From assembly GCA_021927905.1 (NCBI GenBank), contig BLLK01000027.1:372001-436000 (forward strand): DNA of 64,000 nt, given 5' to 3'. The notes under the pieces were generated by a model, which did not search any database, was not told where the DNA came from, and saw only the letters and a list, made by a program, of their open reading frames with translations. Position 1 is the stretch's first letter. Each line of letters begins with the position of its first letter. Shown piece by piece: positions 55,401 through 64,000 of this stretch. This DNA is from Chaetoceros tenuissimus (lineage: Eukaryota; Bacillariophyta; Thalassiosirophyceae; Chaetocerotales; Chaetocerotaceae). Made by a program: the position numbers and the translations under genes.

Positions 55401-55890
55401 CCTTCTTGCCTGATGAATCCGAGGAAGATAATGTTGAATAAGAAGTTGACCTAGTGTGATCTTCACATATATTATTTGATAACCTAGGAGATTGATTCAT
55501 CACTTTTGTATCAGTTGTCTCTTTCACTACTTGCGGCCTCTGTAATTTTTTTGGCATAGTCGGTGCCTGTGTTTTCGACTGGTTTTGTATCAAGGGGGCA
55601 GGTCTAGTTTTACCTATTTCTGACCTTTTTTCACCTATATTGGAAGCCACTTCATGTGCTGGGTGTACATTTCTTATAGGTATAGGTGGTGTATGCTTTT
55701 GTGTACTATTTAAAGGCTTCACAACTGCTTGGCTTGTTGTTGTAGAAACTGGGATTGAGGTTTGACCCAATTTATCAATATTTCTCACACTGCCTGGTTC
55801 AATCTTAACTCTCTTTTCCAGTCGCTCTGACTCAGCATCTGTTGCTGTTTGAGAAGTTGAAATTGCTGTATGGTTTCGTTTCTCATTCAT
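52436..55890 (-). CDS. TAZ zinc-finger protein without an acetyltransferase domain (2 exons)
   Basis: Exon 1 55890-53408 (donor GTAAGA), exon 2 53339-52436 (acceptor TTTTTAG), phase 2, 1,128 residues. The TAZ finger spans the junction: RLLTLMNHASSCPGR-HKNEKQRNVCTSVKFMMLHVRDCPG, RDVCPYPWCRKMKHLLYHLVSCSAGSGCKTC. TAZ domains bind transactivation segments and are best known from CBP/p300. Upstream is a Cys zinc pattern (YICALCNETYKSTC ... HECPKCGKTQIPRLDI) and a helical region (KKYMSQLEYMHREFKKLEKQLL). The rest is Ser/Thr/Pro/Gln-rich low complexity. No histone acetyltransferase, bromodomain or KIX was found in the frame. A transcription-coactivator scaffold is the natural guess. It is convergent with the exchanger gene, 102 bp apart. 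Confidence 0.78.
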
Positions 55891-56629
55891 GGTGATTTCA
55901 AGAATAATTAGGCTGAAAAAAATTGTTCAAGTTGAGCAATATGTAGTTGAAGTTGAATGGTTCTCTGTAGTATGGAAAATGCAATAAGCAAATTCGGATT
56001 CTAAATGTAAACAACAACTCCCTGACTCTTTTCAAGATCAATTTGCAGTTGTGGTCCAAGAAAACACTAATGCTTAAAAACTTTCAATATCTCTACCAAA
56101 AGAAAGAGCAATTGATGTCTGGAGTCTACAGAAAGTGGTGGGATACGAATAGAAGTTTGATCCAAACTCTGACGTATGAAAAGGGTTTAGAAAGAGCTCT
56201 GTTTGTTGCTTTTTGCAAAGCTATCTTGTTGACCGAAGATGCCACGTCAAACTATTTTTCTATAAATGTCTTAGATAAGGCCTTTTGTACATATTGAGAT
56301 GAAGGAAACATCTGCTTTTCAGTCATGACTTACCCATGTCATGATTTCATTGGCTCAAAAAAATACATGTGAACGGCACTGCCATCATTTTTAATTTCAT
56401 ATTCTACTTTTCTCATACCTATAAATACTGTAGAAATTACGAATGGGTTCCAAATTGTTTTGAGATGTTCTTAATACTTATAGTAAGTCATACGCATGTA
56501 CTACTACAACGTAACAGTTAAAAAACAAATCACTAAGGTGTTCATACTGAAATATAAGTACCTACGCTTCTCGCCTCAAAAGCAAATGGCTATGGTGATG
56601 CTACGTAGGTAGATAAAATACTCGTAACT

Positions 56630-56677
<48 letters not shown>

Positions 56678-57019
56678 TCCTTTTCTTCTCTTTTTCCCTT
56701 TGCCCATACAGTTTTCTTATGTTGAATGTTTTCTTCGGAGCAACGAGAGTTTAAAAAAACGATGCACTTTATGAAGAGATAATCATCAAAAACCAGTGGA
56801 GTTACTATATCTAAACCTCTACTTCTTGACTGTTCATTGATAGCAAGTTGTTCACATCTGTGTTTCTTCCGTCACGACATTCATCTTTCACTCTATCGGT
56901 TTGTGTAGGGAGCTAGTGTTATCACAAACATACAAACAACATAAACAAATACACACCGAAAAGCATAACCTAAAAATCTTCAGAGGAATTATTAGTCGAA
57001 AAGCATATCTCACGGGAAA
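55891..57019. other. 1.1-kb spacer with microsatellite, upstream of CRM1
   Basis: The longest gene-poor stretch outside the mobile element. It holds the TAZ gene promoter, a plus frame at 56070-56297 (75 codons from ATG, reading SGVYRKWWDTNRSLIQ; no family, perhaps a relic), the CTTT microsatellite, and the CRM1 promoter and 5' UTR. Confidence 0.45.
56631..56679. repeat. (CTTT)n microsatellite
   Basis: About 12 perfect tetranucleotide units, followed by T/C-rich sequence. Located about 340 bp before the CRM1 start codon. Confidence 0.95.
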
Positions 57020-60000
57020 ATGTCAGCAGTAGGATCGATGGAAGAGGCATTGACGCGCCTTTCATCAACTTCAGAAGAATTTGATATTAATCTCCTTGAC
57101 CAAGTAGTTGCAGCAGCATATGACCCTGTCAATCCTCAACGTGCAGGCGCGAACAAAGTCCTCATGACTCTTCAGGAAAACCCTGATATCTGGATGAAGG
57201 CAGATGCAATTCTCGAAAAGGCTTCCAACCCTCAGTCGCGCTTCTTTGGTCTACAAATCCTTGATGATGCCATTCGTACACGGTAAGTTATTGCTACTCG
57301 GCATTGGGACAAGATTTGTGTTTATGTTTTTGGCTACTAACAACGGACTCTTCTTTGCTTCAATTCCAACAGATGGAAGATTTTACCTGCGGAACAACGC
57401 GAAGGAATTAAAAACTATGTGGTGACGAAAATCATCTCCATGTCATCATCAGAGGATGTTATTCGGAAAGAAAAGGTGTTTCTTCAAAAACTCAACCTAA
57501 CTCTTGTTCAAGTCTTGAAGCAAGAGTGGCCTCACAATTGGCCGTCCTTCATCCCAGATCTCGTAGGAAGTAGTAAAACATCAGAAGCTCTATGTGAAAA
57601 TAATATGCAAATTCTCAAATTACTTAGTGAGGAGGTTTTCGACTTCTCGAGAGATCAAATGGTTACAGAGAAAGTGAAGAAGATGAAAGAGTCCCTCAAT
57701 GGGGAGTTTGCTTCCATTTACCAATTATGTGAATTTATTCTACAGCATTCCCAGCGTCCGAGCTTACTCAAAGTGACATTGCAGACTCTACAACGATTCC
57801 TTACTTGGATCCCACTCGGCTTCATTTTTCAGACGAACTTGGTAAATGAGTTGATTAACAAATTCTTTCCAGAACCAATGTTTCGTAATGATACTCTTGA
57901 TTGTCTGACAGAAATCGGAAATTTGTCAGGTCTGGATCCGCAGTATGATCGCTTATTCAGGGAGTTATTCCATGCATTTTTGTTGAAACTGAATGACGTA
58001 TTTTCGACAGGGGTGAATCTAGCTCCGGTGTTTGAAAATGGATCGGAGGAAGACTGTGTTTTCATTCAACGTCTAGCTCTCTTCTTGAGTGGTTTCTTCA
58101 AAGCTCATCTCAAGGTTATGGAAGAGACACAAGAAAGTCAGCAGGATTTGATAAAAGGTTTGACATACCTGGTCAGAGTAAGTGAAGTACAAGAGACAGA
58201 AATTTTTAGAATTTGTCTAGAGGCGTGGCATATGTTAGCCAATGATCTGTACAATTCTGAAAAGTTGAGAAATAATGGAGGTGGGGTCCTGAATCTTTCC
58301 ATGAACGGATCAGGGAATAGTAGACAGTATCTCTACGGGAATGTTCTCACCGGTGCTAGGCAAGTAATGATTGCAAACATGGCAAAACCAGAGGAAGTAT
58401 TGATTGTGGAAGACGAAAATGGAGATATTGTTCGTGAAACTACAAAAGATACTGATGTGATTGCACAATACAAAACCATGCGTGAAACACTTGTCTTCTT
58501 GACGCATTTGAATTGCGACGACACAGAACAAATCATGTTGACAAAATTGACGGAGCAAGTCGACGGTAGCAAGTGGTCATGGAATAATTTGAACACACTT
58601 TGTTGGGCTATTGGATCTATTTCCGGAGCAATGTCCGAAGATGAAGAGAAGCGTTTTTTGGTTACTGTTATCAAGGATCTTCTTGGGTTGTGTGAAATGA
58701 AAAAAGGAAAAGACAACAAAGCCGTTGTTGCGAGTAATATTATGTATGTGGTTGGTCAATATCCAAGATTTTTAAAGGCGCATTGGAAGTTTTTGAAGAC
58801 AGTTGTCAACAAGCTATTTGAATTCATGCACGAAAGTCATCCTGGAGTACAGGATATGGCATGTGACACCTTTCTGAAAATTGCCACCAAGTGTAAAAGA
58901 AAGTTTGTTACACTTCAGTCTGACGAATCTACACCTTTTATTTGTGAGCTTGTTGAGAATCTTCCGAGTATCATCAGCGATCTTGAACCACACCAGGTGC
59001 AGTCATTCTACGAATCAGTTGGGTGTATGTTGAGTGACAAGGGCCCTCAGGTCACTATCGATCGTCCAGGAATTTTGACCAAACTCATGGAATTACCAAA
59101 TAGAACGTGGCGTGTGATCATGGATAATGCAATGACCAATGTGGAGACTCTTGTCGAACCAGCAACTATCAAAGAAATTATCAAGATTCTCAAGAGCAAC
59201 AATAGGGTTTGTCATTCTGTTGGCCCATTGTTCACTGGTCAATTGCAAACATTTTTCTTGGATATGTTGAATGTATACAAGGTTTACTCTGAAAGAATTT
59301 CTGCGGCAGTTGCGCAACAAGGAGCAATTGCTACACAAATGAGTCTAGTGAGAACAATGCGAAGTGCAAAGAAAGAAGTTTTGAGACTTTTAAATGTTTT
59401 CATTCAGAAAAGTGGACCCCCAGAGGCTGAACCACGGGCTGTTGCACAGGGTTTTATACCCCCAGTTCTTGATCCAATCTTGGGTGATTATCAAAGAAAT
59501 ATTGCAGGTGCTAGAGATCCAGAGGTATTACTCTTGTTTACAACTGTTGTTGAGAAACTTAAGAGTCATGTTGTTGATGATGTCCCACGCATAATGGAAT
59601 CTACATTTGAGTGCACCCTTCAAATGATCACTGTGAATTTCGAGGATTATCCTGAGCATAGAATACGCTTTTACCAATTCTTGAGGGTAAGTTCCTACAA
59701 ATACTGAGCTTTCTTTTCTAATCAAATCAATCTCTAACAAAAATTCTGTAGGCAATCAATCTTCACTGTTTTCCAGCACTATTCAATATACCACCTGCTC
59801 ATCAAAAACTTGTTATCGATGCGGTTGTTTGGGCTATGAAACACACTGAAAGAAACATCGCCGATACTGGACTTGAAATTCTTCACGAGCTTCTTCAAAA
59901 TGTTGGTAGAACTCCAGATATTGCTCAGGGATTTTATCAGCAGTACCTATTAGCTTTGATCCAAGACGTCTTTGCTGTTCTTACTGATCGTTTACATAAA

Positions 60001-60414
60001 TCGGGATTCAAGATGCACTCCACTCTATTACGCCATATGTTCCATCTAGTACAGATGAATCAAGTTACAGCACCATTATTTGATCCTGCTTCAGCACAGC
60101 CTGGTCAAACAAATCCAATGTTTCTGAGAAACCACATGTCCAATCTTCTGATTACAAGTTTTCCAAACGTTACCAAGACACAGGTAGCAACGTTTGTGGA
60201 TGGAATGTTTGATTTGAAAATGGATCTTCCAACTTTCAAGACCCATTTGCGTGATTTCCTAATCCAACTCAAAGAATTTAGTGTGGAAGATAACTCTGGT
60301 TTATTTAGTGAAGAGACAGAATTGGAGGCACGTCAAAGAGAAGAAGCAGCTGCTGCGCAACGAAGCGCCGTCCCTGGTCTTCTGAAGCCATCTGAAATTG
60401 ATAATGATCTTTGA
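57020..60414 (+). CDS. XPO1: Exportin-1/CRM1 nuclear export receptor (3 exons)
   Basis: Exons 57020-57282, 57373-59686, 59752-60414; introns 90 and 65 bp; 1,079 residues, the usual CRM1 length. It carries proteins with leucine-rich export signals out of the nucleus with Ran-GTP. Exon 1 holds the importin-beta-type N-terminus ([42 protein letters not shown]). Exon 2 contains the Exportin-1 region ([24 protein letters not shown]) and the NES groove with [33 protein letters not shown]. The Cys of [16 protein letters not shown] equals human Cys528, the leptomycin B target. Exon 3 is the C-terminal domain ([40 protein letters not shown]). The start is the first ATG after the 5' UTR. Confidence 0.96.
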
Positions 60415-60750
60415 GCTAAATTTGGCAGTTTCTTATCTAGTATAACACTATAGTAGGGGCGAGGTGATTCATATTCCAAAATAATGTTTTTATATAGTAA
60501 ATGAAAATATTCAACCTCACCTTGTCATTTTTTCGGTCTTTCATCCCAAATTATAAAAATGGAAATTGGAAAAACTATCTTTCTCCCCCCTCCTTTCTTA
60601 TCTTTTCCTTTTTTGCTTCATCCAAAGACCACCAACTTTTAGTGAATCTGATACAATACCTATGTTGTATATCTACTCGTACATGTGAACAGCAAAGCTT
60701 GTGCCTAATTGTATTTAATTGCCATATCAGAACGACTTTATTTTGGAATC
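60415..60750. other. Spacer between CRM1 and a putative mitochondrial protein gene
   Basis: 3' UTR of CRM1 and promoter of the next gene; pyrimidine-rich tract near 60580-60620. No gene. Confidence 0.45.
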
Positions 60751-61779
60751 ATGTATCGCTTAGCTAGGACAAGGTCTCGCTGGTTTTCCCAAGCCACTTT
60801 GTCTTCAGTGAGAAGAACAAACATGAAAAGTAACTTGCTTTCTTCTATGAAACACACAAAGAAGGTTGTACATCGGTATCAGAGGAACCTATCGACGACA
60901 GCAGCTAAGTCTGCTTCAACCAAAAAATTAAAAAGTCCTGGAGATATTTTCCTTGACAACTTGGGAACAATATTTCTATCAGGAATTGGTTTACTCATTC
61001 TGGCACTCATTAGGTCATCTCGTGGGACTTCTAATAAGAACAATCTTCGTGCGTTAATAGAAACCACTGCAGCTCTTGATCCGTTTGAGATTGACGATTT
61101 ACGCGTTGCAAATGATCAGTTTACACCTGAAGTGTTTCGAAAAATATGCGATGAGTTGAGAAATAAACATGGATGGACAATGGATCAAATGGTTGACTAC
61201 AAACTTTTTGTTAGCGCTGTTATGAATGAAATGAAGGAGTTGAAAGGTGATGCCTTTACCATTCAGCTTGGACATTTAGTGGATAGAGTCATTGTTTCAA
61301 TTATTGAGAATATGGACAAGGAAGGCTACTCTTCTGAAAGAAACGTAGAGAATGAAGAATTCCTTGAAATGAGACTATTATTAGTAGCATTATCTCTAGC
61401 TACAAAGAGTTCTGTTCGTGAAAGAGTTGAAATGCTTTACGACATTATTCTTGATGATCACATAGATACTGGTAAAAAGGAGGTTGTGCACCAAAGTGAT
61501 GTTTCTAAAATGGTTGGTCATTTGCAAAAAACATGCCAATTGGTTCCTGATGCTCAAATAATAGAATCTGATACCAAGTATCCAGCCCAAGAATATTTGG
61601 TAGGAACTCCTGAACAATTGCTAATCCACGCAAAGGAAATGAAGAAGGATGAACTCAGTACTGATGCACTTGAAGACAATGAAAATGGTTGGAGCTGTGA
61701 CGATTTCCATCATATCTTAAGGAGTAGAGCGGTTTGTGCGTGGGGTGAATGCTATGTAAAGACAAAAGGCTTGAAATAA
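60751..61779 (+). CDS. Putative mitochondrial membrane protein, unknown function
   Basis: 342 residues from the ATG at 60751; the frame extends upstream to a further in-frame codon, but this ATG begins a classic mitochondrial presequence (MYRLARTRSRWFSQATLSSVRR) rich in Arg/Ser and free of acids. One transmembrane helix lies at about 75-98 (TIFLSGIGLLILALIRS). The rest is a soluble helical domain: DPFEIDDLRVANDQFTPEVFRKICDELRN, MDQMVDYKLFVSAVMNEM, RLLLVALSLATKSSVRERVEMLYDII. The acidic helix-loop spacing faintly resembles degenerate EF-hands, but no canonical calcium loop is visible. I know no named homologue. It is convergent with the small gene ending at 62134. Confidence 0.6.
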   Translation: MYRLARTRSRWFSQATLSSVRRTNMKSNLLSSMKHTKKVVHRYQRNLSTTAAKSASTKKLKSPGDIFLDNLGTIFLSGIGLLILALIRSSRGTSNKNNLRALIETTAALDPFEIDDLRVANDQFTPEVFRKICDELRNKHGWTMDQMVDYKLFVSAVMNEMKELKGDAFTIQLGHLVDRVIVSIIENMDKEGYSSERNVENEEFLEMRLLLVALSLATKSSVRERVEMLYDIILDDHIDTGKKEVVHQSDVSKMVGHLQKTCQLVPDAQIIESDTKYPAQEYLVGTPEQLLIHAKEMKKDELSTDALEDNENGWSCDDFHHILRSRAVCAWGECYVKTKGLK

Positions 61780-62133
61780 GATGATTCTTCTGTTACCGTT
61801 TTCTTTAGTCACTAATCTACAATATATATATACTAGAAAATTTACTTCTACCTTTTCATTTGCGAGACTTTGTGTAGGAGGTAAACATTTTACTGTATTA
61901 TGAGTAACTTAGACCCGCCGTTGCTGAAATCTTGGATATATGTTGACCAATATGATCAACTTATGACTGCCATACTTACCAGTGTTCTTGTGACAAAATA
62001 AATCTTTGAGTAGGACAGATGAACTATTACAAAAATTTTATCAACTTTCCATCATGTCGTCACAATCATTTTGCCAGTAATCCTTGTGATGTCAGTACCA
62101 ACAAGTACACCTCGTGCAAAACTTTAAAACCTT
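61780..62133. other. Convergent 3' spacer
   Basis: Lies between the 3' ends of the genes at 60751-61779 and 62134-62559. No gene or structure recognised. Confidence 0.45.
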
Positions 62134-62559
62134 TCATGAATTATATCTTGATGCGGCAATAGAAGTAGTCACTCCTGCAAAAAAGAACCCAACACCTGCA
62201 GCTCCTGCTCGAATCATAAAGGGTCTACCAAACCTTTGAAACGCTTCTTTTGCAGTTTTCGGAGGTTGAAATTGAGAATTCTTTGATTGCTTGTGAATGG
62301 GCACAAATTTCTTTGTCTTCATTTCATCTGGAGAGACATCACTTGACAAGACTTTCTCTTTTGGGAAACGTGTACTGATAATAGAATACGTAGCAATAAC
62401 TGTGGTAGAGCCAACAAAGAAATTGGTTGTACTATTGATGTTATCTGAAATGACAGCTTTGTTATTCATTGAAAAATATGTTTTCTGTCCAAAAGCAAAG
62501 CAGGCATAGCCACCTCCGCATATCGTCGGTGGCATCGCTAGTAGCAAAACTGGTAACAT
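62134..62559 (-). CDS. Small membrane protein, unknown
   Basis: 141 residues from the ATG at 62559. The N-terminus is hydrophobic (MLPVLLLAMPPTICGGGYACFAFG), a second hydrophobic stretch lies at about 47-62 (FFVGSTTVIATYSII), and a third near the C-terminus (AAGVGFFFAGVTTSIAAS). A basic/Ser-rich linker (KTKKFVPIHKQSK) separates them. The layout suits a small multi-pass organelle membrane protein. No family recognised. It is divergent from the CDK-like gene at 62825. Confidence 0.5.
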   Translation of the reverse strand: MLPVLLLAMPPTICGGGYACFAFGQKTYFSMNNKAVISDNINSTTNFFVGSTTVIATYSIISTRFPKEKVLSSDVSPDEMKTKKFVPIHKQSKNSQFQPPKTAKEAFQRFGRPFMIRAGAAGVGFFFAGVTTSIAASRYNS

Positions 62560-62824
62560 TCTTCAACTAATGATTCTTTTCAAAACTTTCAATAATACTT
62601 GCTTCTTCCCAAGTGTGATGTTGATCAAAAACAAAAAGGGAGGATACGTGGGACGTAAGGTACATCAAAATATCCAATGCGGGCCCCTTTTGTGTCCGTG
62701 ATAGGTGGATATTTCATTTGAATTTTGACACCTCTTCTTCCTTACTGAACTTTCCATCTCTTTTCTTTTCACGTTATTAACTCGTAGGTACCTCGTACGA
62801 TAAAAAGATGTGATAGAGTGATAG

Positions 62825-64000
62825 ATGAAGATACTTTCTCACAATAATCCAATCATAATGACAAAGTGTATACATGAAATTGACAGTAGGATCTATGGGA
62901 ATAGTCAGATTGCAAGGGGTGCTTTTGGATCGATTTCGATAGGTATATGTGTTGATACGGATGACCACTCATACAAATATGTGGCTTTGAAAACTATTCA
63001 TAATCCACTTTGCCCTTCGCAGGGATATCGATCGAGAAATAATTCTTCAGATCAGGAACCAAAGCTTTCTCCTGCTGTTTTTGCGGAACTTGCAGCGTTG
63101 CGATTATTGTCTTCAAAACAATTTCGACATGTCAACATCACCCAATTGATTGATGTCCTTACTCCTACTTCGAGAAGCAACAATGGAGATCAATTTTTGA
63201 AGTTCTCTAATGAGATAACTTTTGTCTCACCTTACTGTCCTATAGATTTACATTCAATACTACAAACTCATCGCTTTCAAACAAAGAAAAAACCCTTGAT
63301 GTTGGGTCATCCTCCTGTCGTGCGCAGAATTATGTCCGATATTCTACAAGCTCTTCACCATATACATACAGTAGGAATATTGCATTGTGATATAAAACCA
63401 GGAAACATTTTGCTTTCTTCCGAGGGTTATTTTCAATTGACTGACTTTGGTCTAGCTCAATCTTACAATCCACTATCTGATGACAAGATAGACTCGGCAA
63501 AAGCTACACATGTAACTGGTCTTTGTACATTACCCTACAGGCCACCAGAATTGTTGTATGGATGCACATTTTATGAACCCTCTATTGACATTTGGGGTGC
63601 GGGATTGATATTTACAGAGATACTGCAGAATGGAAGAGGGATTTTTCAGGGGACTAGTGTTTTAGATCAGTTAAATCAGATAAATAATGTGTTTGGGACG
63701 ATCGAAAATCCATCTGAAGTCATGAGAAATTGGCCAGATTTCGACAAGATATCTTTTCAGCCGAGGAAAGGAATGGGCTTACAGAACGTAGTGAATAGGT
63801 TGCAAGAAGATGACGAGTTGCATGCTCTTGTGAAAGGTATGGTAGAACTAGATCCGAAGAAACGATTTAGTGCAAGAGAATGTTTAGATCATGAATGGAT
63901 GTCATTGGACAAACTGTTCACAACAAGAAAGTCAATTTGCGATTCCTTCATTCCTCAAAAGTTTGATGGATCGATTTATGAAACAATAGTGACTTCCCCT
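62825..64000 (+). CDS. CDK-like protein kinase (cut by window edge)
   Basis: Open from the ATG at 62825 (an in-frame TAG lies just before it) to the window end: 392 codons. The domain has a Gly-rich loop (ARGAFGSIS), Lys in YVALKTI, a Glu-rich helix region (PAVFAELAALRLL), HCDIKPGNILL, TDFGLAQ and a CDK-type YRPPELLYG in the activation segment, followed by SIDIWGAGLIFTEIL. Invariant Lys, Asp of the catalytic loop and DFG are present. The HRD arginine is Cys, and the usual T-loop W/Y-RAPE is LPYRPPE. The PSTAIRE-like helix is not conserved, so it is a CDK-related kinase rather than a canonical CDK. The 3' end is missing. Confidence 0.75.
   Translation, partial: MKILSHNNPIIMTKCIHEIDSRIYGNSQIARGAFGSISIGICVDTDDHSYKYVALKTIHNPLCPSQGYRSRNNSSDQEPKLSPAVFAELAALRLLSSKQFRHVNITQLIDVLTPTSRSNNGDQFLKFSNEITFVSPYCPIDLHSILQTHRFQTKKKPLMLGHPPVVRRIMSDILQALHHIHTVGILHCDIKPGNILLSSEGYFQLTDFGLAQSYNPLSDDKIDSAKATHVTGLCTLPYRPPELLYGCTFYEPSIDIWGAGLIFTEILQNGRGIFQGTSVLDQLNQINNVFGTIENPSEVMRNWPDFDKISFQPRKGMGLQNVVNRLQEDDELHALVKGMVELDPKKRFSARECLDHEWMSLDKLFTTRKSICDSFIPQKFDGSIYETIVTSP

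Noticed and set aside
56070-56297. Plus-strand ORF of about 75 codons upstream of CRM1
   Set aside because: Could be a relic, but no homologue is recognised and neither end shows convincing splice sites; mentioned only in the spacer entry.
1-64000. CRISPR arrays, tRNA and rRNA genes, bacterial operons
   Set aside because: No spaced repeats, no recognisable tRNA arms or rRNA segments, and gene structure with spliceosomal introns throughout; a tRNAscan or covariance search could still find a tRNA I missed.

Overview
This is nuclear DNA from a eukaryotic alga, most likely a diatom. It is AT-rich and gene-dense on both strands, with few introns of about 65-260 bp that have GTRAGT donors and YAG acceptors. 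Many predicted proteins begin with a signal peptide followed by a Phe-containing plastid-import motif (SGFG, EAFT, QGFS, ESFT, KAFS, QAFS), the bipartite signature of complex plastids. The window also carries the APS kinase-ATP sulfurylase-pyrophosphatase fusion known from heterokonts and a secreted Pro/Thr/Ser-repeat membrane protein of the type common in diatoms. The species cannot be fixed from the sequence. All exon joins below were worked out by hand from splice consensus, reading phase and protein-family continuity.

Layout. 1-5,500: start of an unknown gene, an FBXO9-like F-box gene, a 292-bp hAT-type MITE with an 8-bp target duplication, a PIN-likes transporter, a tentative Mediator-11 gene and a thylakoid-lumen protein. 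5,651-10,659: a five-exon gene that appears to join a Ulp1/SENP protease to a CG-1 (CAMTA-type) DNA-binding domain. 11,093-18,317: a recent retrotransposon insertion with 1,139-bp identical flanks. 18,006-27,004: TTBK/CK1-like kinase, MBL-fold protein, KTI12, PT-repeat membrane protein, TBP. 27,005-38,064: plastid Tic22, the sulfate-activation triple fusion, a TrhO/TSTD2 rhodanese, histidyl-tRNA synthetase and HHL1-like protein. 38,492-49,461: a Rieske-fold plastid protein, mitochondrial enoyl-CoA hydratase, an unknown plastid protein, an ABCD-type half transporter with a one-base frameshift, and VPS54. 49,817-64,000: Na+/H+ exchanger, TAZ-finger protein, CRM1, two unknown membrane proteins, and a CDK-like kinase cut by the window edge.

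Most genes are housekeeping (transcription, tRNA charging and modification, nuclear export, endosome-to-Golgi traffic) or plastid functions (protein import, photosystem II upkeep). They do not form one pathway. Neighbours are mostly divergent or convergent pairs sharing short spacers.

The most remarkable locus is 11,093-18,317. A 5'-truncated non-LTR-like element (RNase H, zinc finger, about 880 further residues of unknown function, tail of four TTTAGG units) lies between two identical 1,139-bp direct repeats. Each repeat contains the last 104 codons of the kinase gene plus 827 bp of its downstream DNA. This is best read as an unusually long target-site duplication. It left an intact kinase gene on one side and a 3' relic on the other.
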